64,000 nucleotides of DNA from Okeania sp. KiyG1 (GTDB taxonomy: Bacteria > Cyanobacteriota > Cyanobacteriia > Cyanobacteriales > Microcoleaceae), in the NCBI RefSeq assembly GCF_014132355.1, contig NZ_BLZO01000072.1, forward strand, positions 1 to 64,000, written 5' to 3'. Position numbers and translations under genes: made by a program. The notes below the pieces were generated by a model, which was not told the origin of the DNA, searched no databases, and was given only the letters and a program-made list of their open reading frames with translations. Below are positions 8,117-16,986 of this stretch, piece by piece; the first letter of the stretch is position 1, and every line of letters begins with the position of its first letter.

Positions 8117-9073
8117 ATGTATATCGACTTTAACAAGTATGACTATTCTTTGATAGATGAGAGTGAAAGAAGTCTATATATTGAGAGGGATAAAGCAGCA
8201 TATAGAGAAATTATTCTAGAATGGTTCAATAGTAAAGTTGATGAGATTGTTGAAAGAAAGTGGTTAATTGAAGATCTTCAATATTTAGCATCAGTAAGCG
8301 ATTTTATCAAACTTTTAAAAGAAGCAGAAAATTTATTTGAGCTTGGTTTTTATACTGGCTGTATTGCACTTACAAGTATTTCAGTTGAAGATTTTACCAA
8401 ATTTTTAGCTACTCAATTGGGAGTAGAAAAGTTGGTTGATAAAACTCAGTTTGAGAGAATAAAAGGTCTCAAAAAAGAAGGTCTGATTAAAGAAGATATT
8501 TATGATAGTCTAGATTTAATCAGAAAAATCAGAAATGATTGTCTACACTACAATCAATATTTCAATAAAAAAGCTAATGATGAATTAAAAAGTGATGCTA
8601 TAGAAGTTTTAAACTTATTCAAGAAAATTCTCCAAGAGTTGATTGGTTTTCCATCAACCCCAGAAGTAAAAATTGATAATTTTACGAAAGTTTTGGAGGA
8701 GGCAGCAAAGCAGTTTATGTCAGAAAATAATGAGTCTGTTAAAAACTTTGAGGACATGATATTAAAGCTGAGAAATGCGGCTTCAATTCTTCTGGGAATG
8801 CCTATAGCTTTTCATCCAGATATAAAAATAGTTATTTATTCAAGAGTTTATAAAGTCTGGGAAATCGATCTAGACATTAATCCTCCAGAAATTACCCTTG
8901 AAGATGTGACTAATAGCTTACCAGTTTTTGTGGACTTACAAGAAAAAGACAAACAACTTTTAGAAAGGGAAGGAATTAAAAAAGATGATATTATTCAGGC
9001 AAAAATTATATCGGAAGTGAGCAACACTGGTCAGACAGAAGCTTGGAAGTTTCTACACCTACGCAAGATGTGA
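8117..9073 (+). CDS. HEPN-like (DUF4145-type) protein of unknown role
   Basis: A 318-residue protein, mainly helical in its first 200 residues. Residues about 75-165 show a four-helix pattern ending RKIRNDCLHYNQ, which matches the R-x4-6-H element of HEPN/DUF4145 proteins, many of which are ribonucleases or bind such partners. The C-terminal part (ITLEDVTNSLPVFVDLQEKDKQLL...LHLRKM) is not recognised. It lies 63 bp after the oxidoreductase on the same strand, in a region bordered by two large nuclease-helicases, which suggests a conflict-related role. The HEPN assignment rests on one motif and predicted helices. Confidence 0.6.
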   Translation: MYIDFNKYDYSLIDESERSLYIERDKAAYREIILEWFNSKVDEIVERKWLIEDLQYLASVSDFIKLLKEAENLFELGFYTGCIALTSISVEDFTKFLATQLGVEKLVDKTQFERIKGLKKEGLIKEDIYDSLDLIRKIRNDCLHYNQYFNKKANDELKSDAIEVLNLFKKILQELIGFPSTPEVKIDNFTKVLEEAAKQFMSENNESVKNFEDMILKLRNAASILLGMPIAFHPDIKIVIYSRVYKVWEIDLDINPPEITLEDVTNSLPVFVDLQEKDKQLLEREGIKKDDIIQAKIISEVSNTGQTEAWKFLHLRKM

Positions 9074-9354
9074 ATTATGAATCAGAAAAAACTACTTGGC
9101 AAAACAATATCATATATGTACATTTAATGTATATTTCATATATATTTATACCGTAATTTAGTAGATTAAATCATTAGTTTAGTTCTTGTTTATCGGCATT
9201 TAGGACGGGTTTAATTACCAATCTTCTCGGACTTATAAATTATAGAATCTAATCTATCGTAACTTCTCCTTTAGAGATTGTGGCTAGGACATCTATAACT
9301 TTTGGCATTAAAATTTTCAAATCTACTAAACGATTTGAAGGTGCTTTTCAATAA

Positions 9355-9570
9355 TTGATAATTGATAATGGATAATTGATAATTACCTCTCCCTAAAAGG
9401 AAGAGGATTGAATAAAAGGAAAATTTTTTCTCTCTTGGTCGATTGGATATGGCGAGGAGACCTCGCCATCCCTCGACCGCTTGTTTCCCCTTGAAAGGGG
9501 AGGCTTTAAACCTAAATTATTTAATTATTTAATTATTTAATTCTTAATTCTTCGGTAAAACAATTACTGC
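9355..9570 (+). repeat. Dispersed intergenic repeat, AAAGGAGAGGTAAT family
   Basis: Starts with GATAATTGATAATT tandem units, then ATTACCTCTCCCTAAAAGGA, a GGCGAGGAGACCTCGCC hairpin (9451-9467), GGGGAGGCTTTAAACC and a TTATTTAATTATTTAATT tail. The orientation is opposite to the 1555-2090 copy. No gene is seen in 9074-9672. Confidence 0.75.
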
Positions 9571-9672
9571 AATATCGAACTGTGGTAAATATAATTGAAA
9601 TGATAAGTTGTGGTCAACTTTAATAAACACAATTTGATGTGTTTCTCCAAGAGCAAGAAAATAAAAATTATT

Positions 9673-9828
9673 ATGTCAGACCATCAAACCAGTTATACAA
9701 TTAACTCAATGCTAGGTCGCCTCTATTTAAAAAACGAGGTTTTTCAGTCATTAGACCTGGAAGCTCAACAATCTATTGTTAAAGATATTTTGAAAGAGTC
9801 ATACAATTCAGATGTCAATCTTGGTTAA
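9673..9828 (+). CDS. Small hypothetical protein, 51 residues
   Basis: Begins MSDHQTSYTINSMLGRLYLK at the ATG at 9673; the longer in-frame start at 9610 has no better support. Acidic C-terminal helix (LDLEAQQSIVKDILKES). No family is recognised. It may be coding because composition and codon use look like the neighbours, but it sits in a degenerate stretch between the HEPN-like gene and the gene remnants at 9840-10236. Confidence 0.4.
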   Translation: MSDHQTSYTINSMLGRLYLKNEVFQSLDLEAQQSIVKDILKESYNSDVNLG

Positions 9829-9839
9829 ATTTTGAGTAA

Positions 9840-10035
9840 TGAATGTTTTTCAACATACCAATAAACTGACGAAAAAAGAACAATTAGCACAATCTTTCAA
9901 ATCTGTTATTACTGTGGAAAAGTTAAAAATAATGTAGAAGATTATGGTGAAAAATATAATAGACAAGGTTTTTATCTAGATTGTGCTAATCAAGTATTGT
10001 CGGCAGATGAAATAGAGGAAAGAAAAGCAGATTAA
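9840..10035 (+). pseudogene. Possible remnant of a small zinc-ribbon protein
   Basis: One frame reads MNVFQHTNKLTKKEQLAQSF from 9840; a shifted frame from 9892 reads ICYYCGKVKNNVEDYGEKYN, then FYLDCANQVLSADEIEERKAD to a stop at 10033. The CYYCG and LDCANQ segments look like half zinc-binding sites. Two frames are needed, so this is probably a degraded gene. No family is assigned. Confidence 0.3.
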
Positions 10036-10140
10036 AAGTAAAAAAACTTTGTGTCAAATGTAAGCATTCAGCTGAATGGTTACTCTCAAATTGAGATATT
10101 TTAATATTGAATAATCAATTGATACATTCATTCAAAAGAA

Positions 10141-10236
10141 TCTTCATTATTATTTGAACGGGTAATGAAAAGTAGAGGATTTGTGAAAAATTATGGTGAA
10201 AAATCTGTGGTTTATCAGGTAGGAAATTCAATATAG
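10141..10236 (+). pseudogene. Duplicated 3' end of the saccharopine-dehydrogenase-like gene
   Basis: Thirty-one codons plus stop read SSLLFERVMKSRGFVKNYGE then KSVVYQVGNSI. The C-terminus of the 6917-8053 gene reads ELFEEVMKSRGFVKICGDKS VVYQLES. The match is strong at protein and DNA level (for example GTAATGAAAAGT and GGATTTGTGAAAA). Only the last part of the gene is present, so this is a truncated second copy. Confidence 0.8.
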
Positions 10237-10354
10237 GTTGATAGTTATATGACTATAATAACGATTTGGTATAAATTGAGTTATAATTTCTGATCGTAGG
10301 CGTATTGCATTAGGCTAAAAATCAAAATACTTAATTAACAAATAAATTATTATT

Positions 10355-13300
10355 ATGTCAACAAAAAAACTATCAGTTCGAGCTACCGATATTGCTGAAT
10401 ATATTCGTTATCAATCATGCGATCGCCGATTTAAGTTAAAATATAACGATTATGAATTTGCTAAAAAAGATATTCCTTTTTCTAACTTAATTTTTGCTAC
10501 TTCTTTAGACCCAGTGCTGGAAGAGGAAGGTCGAAGAAGAGAGAATGAATGGGAAACTTCGCTGCAAAAAGATAGCTTTCTTGACTTAACTAAAATGAGT
10601 CAGGACTCTGACCAAGAAAATCAACCAACTGAATGGAATGACTTTGTTGAAAAGCTGAAAAATTTGTCAGAAAAACAAAAAGCTTATGGACGAGAAATTT
10701 CGATAGAAGGCACTCTGGGAGAGTTTAATATTTATGGACAAATTGACTTTGTAGTTTTGCTCTGGGAAAACGATGAACCAAAATTACGATTAGTTGAAGG
10801 TAAAGCATCTAGAAAAGACCGGACTTATCATCAAGTACAGGTTGGTTTATATCAGATATTGGTACGTCAGTTAATAAGAAAAAATTCAATCAATATTTGT
10901 GGGATAAAACTCAAACCAGAAAATATAGAATGTGTTGTAGTTCGGATTGATGAAAATACTAATAAAAGTCAGGATATTATTAAATCTCCAGCCTTAAATC
11001 TAGATACGATAGAGACTGATATTAATCGTCTTTTAGCATCTGATGGCGTGTTAAAGCGGATAGTTGAAATGGACTTATCTGATTTAGATTATCAGCTAGA
11101 CCAAAAATGTAGTGACTGTACATTAAGCGTTCATTGTTTAGCTGAAAGTGCTAGAGAAAAACGTATAGAATTGTTAGGAATAGACTCATCAATTGTCAGG
11201 GTATTGCATAAGGTGGGTGTTAACAATCTTGATGATTTATCTGAACTTGATTTAGAAGGAACTCAAGCGATTGAAATTCAAAAAGATACAAGTTTTACAG
11301 AGAATTTAGAGTTACTTAAATTAAAAGCAAAAACTCGTAAACGGACTCTTCCTGATGGAAATTCTAATCCAGATACCTATGAAGTAGAAGCACTACCAAA
11401 ATATTCAGGTGAAAGTCAACTTCCCGAACATATTATTAATGGGGAAAGTCTGATTCGAGTATATCTTACCGTTGAATATGATTATGTCGAAAATAGGATA
11501 GGTGCCCTAGCAGCTCATGTTACTAAAAGTCAGGGAAAATTAGACCCAAAATTTGAGAAAAATGAAAATTGTAAATGGCAACCCGACCCTAAAATTAAGG
11601 AGTATATAGAAACAGGAAAAGATGACAACAATAAAACTGTTTACCAATCAAAAGAACTTGAAGGGAAAGATGTAATTAAGTTCAAAACATCGGCATGGAT
11701 GGGAGAATATAAGGAAGACAATGGTTCAGAAAAAGAGTTAATACAAGGATTTTTATTAGAATTAGTAGATACTATTGCCGAAGTTGCAGAAACAGAACAA
11801 GCTCCGATTCATTTTTATGTTTGGTCACGTCAGGAAATGACCCAATTAGTTGAAGGTTGTTCTCGCGTTAGTTCTCAACTTCTAAGTCATTTGCGGGAGT
11901 TACTTGGTTGTCGAGAAAGTTTAGAACAACTAATTTATTCTTGTCTTTATGATGAAGTAGATCGTCGTTATGCTTTGGGATGGACAGGAAGAGATTTAGC
12001 GGTTGTAACTTCCCTTAAATGGTTTGGCAGACGTTATCATTGGCGACGCAAAATTAACGGAAAAATTGTTAATTTAGATAGAGCTTTTTCTCAAGATATA
12101 TTTGACTTTAAAAATAATTTAGAGATAGAAAGTAATAATCAATGGGCTACTTCAAAATCAAATACTGACAATATTCGTAAACATCCTTTTGAAGTGAGAC
12201 TAAGATATTTTAATTCTTTTAGTGCAGCATATTGGCGTGCTTATTGGAGAAAACTTCCTGACCCTAATGACCCAAAAATTAAAGCCAAATTAAAAAAATC
12301 TATCGAACGTTACAACGAAGCACAAACACCAAATTATTTAAAAGAATATTTTCGCGCTCGTACTCATGCTATTAGGTGGGTTGAAGAGGGAATTAGACTG
12401 AAAAATTCCGAGATTAAAAAAGAATCTTTGACTATTGCTAATTTACCAGATTTTAATTTAGGTGTAGATAATGCTGCTCAAGCAGGAATAGATTTTCTCC
12501 GTTTAGACCAGCACGTTAAAGTAACAGATTGGATTGCTAATAATTTAGTTCCACCTATCTATCGTATTTCTTCAGGCCGAACAATACCTGTTAGAAATAT
12601 AGAGTCATATAATAATAGGTTAACAGCAGAAATTAATCTTGATGGATATAGTATTACTCCTGAACTTTTACAAGCTAATTGTACAATTGGTGAAGGTTCT
12701 TTTGTTAGGCTTAGTCCTTGTTATGAAAATCCACATAAAGGTCAAACAATTAATCAACTTTTGCGTGGTGGAAGTACCTGTATAGTAAATGAAATAAATT
12801 GGAATACTAAACAGATAGAACTATCTCCTATTTTTAGCCAGTCTGATAGGTATAGGTTATTTAGTAATTCTTATAGTAATAGAAATCAAGAACAAATTTT
12901 TCCAAATGCTACTCTTGATGAAAGTCCCTCAGATTTTATAGCTGGAAAAGTCGATGAAAAATTACAGAATACTCAAGGAAATCATGTTTGTCGATGGTTA
13001 GCTCCAGAAAACCCTAAAATTCCACCACAAATTACTCCTTTAGAAAATGATTTAGAAAAATATCAAAATTTTCTTAATTCCTTACCATTAGCAAATAATA
13101 AAAAGCTAGATGATAAGCAAATAGAAGCAATAATAAATGGATTAAAAACTAGGATTCAACTTTTACAAGGTCCACCAGGTACAGGTAAAACAGAAACAAC
13201 AGCGATCGCTACTTTTTTAAGAATTTTGGCACGAAGTTCTCCTGGAGATATTGTTCTTATTACTGCCCATACTCATCAAGCTGTAGATGAATTACTCTTA

Positions 13301-14551
13301 CGTCTAGGTCGCCTTTTACCTATTTTGAATCAACACGCTACTAATCTAAACTTAAACTTATCATCAATTCAACTAAGCAGAGTCGATCCTAAAAATAAAG
13401 AGGATTTTCAAAATACAAATGTTAATTCCTTCTCTTCTAAACCTTGTGTCAATAATGTTAATAAAATGCGCAAAAAGACAGTTTTAGTAATTGGAGGAAC
13501 AACCAATGCAATTTTAAAGATGGTTAATGAATTGAACCAAAGAAATAATTTTTTAAAAGATTATCCCCAAGGTTTTCAAACAACGACTCTTATTGTTGAT
13601 GAAGCAAGTATGATGGTATTTCCTAACTTTCTAGCATTAGCTACATTAGTCAAAAATGATGGTGAAATAATGTTAGCTGGAGACCATCGACAACTTACTC
13701 CCATTATTACCCATGATTGGGAAAATGAAGACCGCCCTCCTGTAGTATCTTACCAACCTTACGTTAGTGCATATCAGGCAATTCAAAACTTAAAAGAAAA
13801 CTCAGATACTCAAATTCCTGATACAGCAATATTATGTTCAGCTTTAAATTTTACCTTCCGTTTACCGCCAGTTATTCGCGAACTTATTGCACGTCTTTAT
13901 AGCAAGTTAGATAATATTCAATTACGAGGTAAAGAAAAAGATAAAAATATAGAATAAAAAGAAATAAATGGAACTTGGGAAAAACTTTTACAAGGAAATA
14001 GAGGTCTTTATCTTGTTCTTCATTCTGAGCGTAAGTCAAGACGTAGTAATCAAATAGAGGTAGAAATAATTAAACAAATTATTGATGCAGGTGGAGAAAT
14101 TACTGATGGAAGTATCGGAATTGTTACCCCACATCGTGCCCAAAGAACTCTACTTAAAACAGAGTTAGCAGATTATTATGAAAATGCTATTGATGTGATA
14201 GATACTGTAGAAAAATTCCAAGGTGGCGAACGTCCAAATATAATTGTTTCTGCTACAGCAAGCGACCCGTCTGCTATTAGTAAAAATGTCGAATTTATCC
14301 TGAATCTTAATCGCTCAAATGTAGCCTTTTCTAGAGTTCAAGAAAGATTAATAGTTGTTTGTTCTAAAACTATTTTAGATTATATTCCGGCAGAATTTGA
14401 ACATTACGAAGAAACAATGTTATGGAAATCTTTACGTTCCCAATGTTCAGAGCTTATTTTTACTGAAACTATTAATGAATATAAAGTAGAAGTTTTTACC
14501 CCTCCTTTAGAGCAAATAACTAAAAATTTAAATAATAAGGAAAGTCCATAA
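10355..14551 (+). CDS. RecB-like nuclease fused to an SF1 (Dna2/Upf1-type) helicase, with one in-frame TAA
   Basis: About 1,398 codons in one frame, broken only by TAA at 13955-13957; the frame continues without shift to 14551. The N-terminus (RATDIAEYIRYQSCDRRF) and the PD-(D/E)XK core QIDFVVL...LRLVEGKASRKD...HQVQVGLYQ match TM0106-type RecB-like nucleases, with cysteines QKCSDCTLSVHC. Helicase motifs: Walker A QGPPGTGKTETT, motif II LIVDEASMM, motif III LAGDHRQLTP, CSALNFTFRLPPVIRE, and after the stop IGIVTPHRAQRTLL, VEKFQGGERPNIIVSATASD and NLNRSNVAFSRVQERL. Motifs V and VI lie beyond the stop, so the truncated protein should be inactive. Likely DNA repair or defence; a large solitary gene. 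Confidence 0.82.
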
Positions 14552-14659
14552 TAGTGTTGTCAAAATAATAATAATTATTAGATGGTGTATTTTTCACAAA
14601 AGGTGGGAAATCTGTAGAATTGAACTATATAAAAATACTAATGGCTAATTTTCAACAAT

Positions 14660-14745
14660 TAATAACTAATAATTAACAATTACCTCTCCTTGAAAAGAAG
14701 AGGTAATTCTAAATTCTAAATTCTAAATTCTAAATTATTGAAGGC
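14660..14745 (+). repeat. Partial AAAGGAGAGGTAAT-family repeat
   Basis: AACAATTACCTCTCCTTGAA followed by AAGAAGAGGTAATTCT and a TTCTAAATTCTAAA tandem tail. It is a fragment of the family described at 1555-2090. The 14552-14816 interval contains no gene. Confidence 0.6.
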
Positions 14746-14816
14746 TAATTAATCTTCCTTTACTAATATTAGCCATTAGTACTGAAAACTTTGATACTCA
14801 AATACTACTAGCAACA

Positions 14817-14975
14817 TTATTCTGACTTAGCAGTAACTTTGCCTTCTTTGTGGGAGCGATCGCCTACTTTTTCTATCCAGTTAAATAACCGCTTTGAAAC
14901 TTTTAGTTTACCGTTAATAATTGTGTCAGATAAGACGATTGTGCTTGCCAATATGGAGATACAAATTATACTCAT
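14817..14975 (-). CDS. Small ORF divergent from the TetR gene, 52 residues
   Basis: Reads MSIICISILASTIVLSDTII then a basic tail GKLKVSKRLFNWIEK and VGDRSHKEGKVTAKSE. The first 20 residues could be a signal anchor. It overlaps a HIP1 site. Its position divergent to a TetR regulator, with a dyad between, makes it a candidate regulatory target. No family is known, and it could be non-coding. Confidence 0.35.
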   Translation of the reverse strand: MSIICISILASTIVLSDTIINGKLKVSKRLFNWIEKVGDRSHKEGKVTAKSE

Positions 14976-14995
14976 ATTACTAATTCTATACTTAG

Positions 14996-15010
14996 ACTAG
15001 ACCGTATAGT
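14996..15010. promoter_or_regulatory. Candidate TetR operator dyad
   Basis: ACTAGACCGTATAGT is a 15-bp dyad with one mismatched pair (arms ACTAGAC and ACTATAC). It lies between the divergent small ORF (start 14975) and the tetR start (15089), where autoregulatory TetR sites usually sit. Assignment is by position and symmetry only. Confidence 0.35.
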
Positions 15011-15088
15011 TTGATTATATTTATAATATATAACTAAAAGTTTGATAATGTCAACTCAGAAAGAAAAAAATCTCAAGGAAAAAAGCTA

Positions 15089-15706
15089 ATGACCAAAATC
15101 AAGAGGCTGAAAAAACACGGCCAGGGTGCTGTCAACAAAGCAGAACAAATATTAAGAGGAGCAATACCAGAATTTCTGAAGAATGGTTATGCTTGTACGA
15201 GTATGGACAAAGTAGCCAAAGCATCAGGGGTATCGAAACAGACACTATATAGTCATTTCACAGATAAAGAAGGATTATTCAAAGCCTTAGTCAAGCGAGT
15301 AGCTACCAAAAAATTTAATTTTGTCTGGTCACAACCACTTGAAGGAGAACCGGAACAAGTATTGCGCAATTTAGCGGATAGATTACTCACAGAAAATATT
15401 CATGATACTGAATATTTAGAATTTGTCAGATTAATTATTGCTGAGTCAGGAAAATATCCAGATTTATCCAAATTATTTTTAACTCAAATAGCAAAACCAG
15501 CAGTAGAAATTCTGACAAAATATTTGCAAGAACATCAAGAATTAAACCTTGACGATCCAGAAGCAACTGCTATAGTTTTTGTTGGTTCTTTAGTATATTT
15601 TATTCTGAATCAAAAAGTACTCCATGGTATGGAAGTAATGCCAATGGAAGCTAGCCCTTATATTGATAATTTAGTAGCTTTAATTTCTAGGAAAGACAGA
15701 AAATAG
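15089..15706 (+). CDS. TetR/AcrR-family transcriptional regulator
   Basis: A 205-residue regulator. The N-terminal helix-turn-helix is clear: ILRGAIPEFLKNGYACTSMD, then KVAKASGVSKQTLYSHFTDK EGLFKALV (about residues 22-70), the signature TetR DNA-binding domain. The C-terminal helical ligand domain includes LEFVRLIIAESGKYPDLSKL, similar to the TetR_C AefR-like group. It follows a short intergenic region shared with a divergent small ORF and a candidate operator, so autorepression is likely. Ligand and regulon are unknown. The next gene is 690 bp away past a MITE, so there is no operon. Confidence 0.87.
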   Translation: MTKIKRLKKHGQGAVNKAEQILRGAIPEFLKNGYACTSMDKVAKASGVSKQTLYSHFTDKEGLFKALVKRVATKKFNFVWSQPLEGEPEQVLRNLADRLLTENIHDTEYLEFVRLIIAESGKYPDLSKLFLTQIAKPAVEILTKYLQEHQELNLDDPEATAIVFVGSLVYFILNQKVLHGMEVMPMEASPYIDNLVALISRKDRK

Positions 15707-15773
15707 CGTTATGTGCAACTCAAAAGTTAAAAGTAATCTCTGAGAGAATTTTTCCTAAGAAAAGAGGGAGTTG

Positions 15774-16175
15774 GTAAGCATTCAGCAGTCAGCTATTAGC
15801 TATCAGCTTTATTAATTTTAAAGGAGGAAAAAGCAATTGAGAGATTTCAAATAATTAAAAGTATGTGTAATACCAATTTGAAAAAAGAATGTTACGAATA
15901 ATAAGTGCACTACCAAAAATTTGCAGGAAATGTTCCTTTGACAAAAAAGAGAATTTATGACCTAAAAACTGGTATTAAATCTATTCCCATACGACTCCTG
16001 ACTCCTGACTCCTGACTCCTAAGAAGTACCCTATCTATTTGTAGCAAACATTTATAAAATTGGTATAAGAGTACATTAGTTAACTTTAATAGTCTATCGA
16101 GCCACATAGTTCATAAAAAAGCTGTTTGCGTAGCATTCCGCAGGAAGAGCTGAACGCTAATAGCTGAATGCTTAC
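15774..16175. mobile_element. IS66-type MITE, 402 bp, 8-bp target duplication, with inner element
   Basis: The ends are GTAAGCATTCAGC and GCTGAATGCTTAC, flanked by GGGAGTTG at 15766-15773 and 16176-16183. The left end adjoins AGCTATTAGCTATCAGC and the right end contains GTTTGCGTAGCATTCCGC, the family blocks. ATACCAATTT ends at 15870 and 16066 suggest another MITE inserted within it. The right flank is a GGGAGTT heptamer array, so the duplication there could be partly coincidental. Confidence 0.75.
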
Positions 16176-16394
16176 GGGAGTTGGGAGTTGGGAGTTGGGG
16201 AAAACAATTCATAGTTTATGTACGATAATTAATTTGATTTTTTTATTATTGGAGATGTCTAATTAGCTAACAGGTAACAGGGAGACAAAAGGATTATATA
16301 AATCGGCAAAACCTATGTTTATGGCTTTAATCTTCACAGTAGTATAATTGTGCTAGTATAATTTTACTACTATTGTATTGTGTAAATTTAAAAT

Positions 16395-16856
16395 ATGCTT
16401 AAACTGAGTAATTATTATATGAAAGCTTATATTAAGCTAGAAGGAAATGCTACTAATGATGATTCTAAAAGTTTGAAGGAACTTGCTAATCTTATTAGGA
16501 AAGACTGCGACCTGTCTGTAGAAATTGAAGAAACAAAGCCAGAATCTGGAGGTAAAGATGGTGGTTTAGCAATAGCAATAGCGATCGCCTGATTGGCCGT
16601 AGCTACTATTCAAACTTTAATCTCTGTTTTCCAATACTGGCAATCAAAAAGACCTAAGTATTCTTTATTTATCACTTTTCATAGTCCAGCTCGGAAAGAA
16701 ACTTTATTGCTGGAAAGTTCATCAACACAAGAAATTCAAGAAATGATATCTCTACTGAAGTCTCAATCTTTCCCTAAGTATGAATATATCGAAGTTCAAA
16801 TATCAAAACATCATTCAACAATGAATAATTATTCATTATTAATTATTCATTATTAA
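16395..16856 (+). CDS. EACC1-like effector-associated protein, interrupted by one in-frame TGA
   Basis: The reading frame is continuous except for TGA at 16590-16592, right after a HIP1 site. The protein from 16419 starts MKAYIKLEGNATNDDSKSLK ELANLIRKD, matching the start of effector-associated constant component 1 proteins (short beta-alpha domain, GxxxxDxxSL). This is followed by a hydrophobic stretch split by the stop (GLAIAIAIA, then LAVATIQTLISVF) and a soluble tail (KYSLFITFHSPARKETLLLE). EACC1 proteins accompany caspase or trypsin effectors in predicted conflict systems; here a caspase gene follows 130 bp downstream. The last 15 or so codons come from an AT-rich repeat. The ATG at 16395 is a longer alternative start. 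Confidence 0.6.
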
Positions 16857-16985
16857 TTATTCATTATTAATTATTAATTATTCATTACCTCTCCTTGAAA
16901 AGAAGAGGATTGACTCAAAGGAAAAACTTTTTCTTTTTTCCCCTTAAAAGGGGAGGCTTTAGACCACAATTTATCAGTAAAGAAC
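16806..16985 (+). repeat. Dispersed intergenic repeat between EACC1-like and caspase genes
   Basis: An ATTATTCATTATTA tandem tract, then ATTACCTCTCCTTGAAAAG, GGGGAGGCTTTAGACC and ACAATTTATCAGTAAAG. It is a copy of the 1555-2090 family in the opposite orientation. It overlaps the 3' end of the upstream gene and fills the gap to the caspase start, so co-transcription across it is possible but unproven. Confidence 0.7.
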
Positions 16986-16986
16986 A

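Noticed and set aside
3456-14551. A complete restriction-modification or DISARM locus
   Set aside because: Helicases and a PLD domain are present, but no methylase or other DISARM core gene was found, so I only call individual genes.
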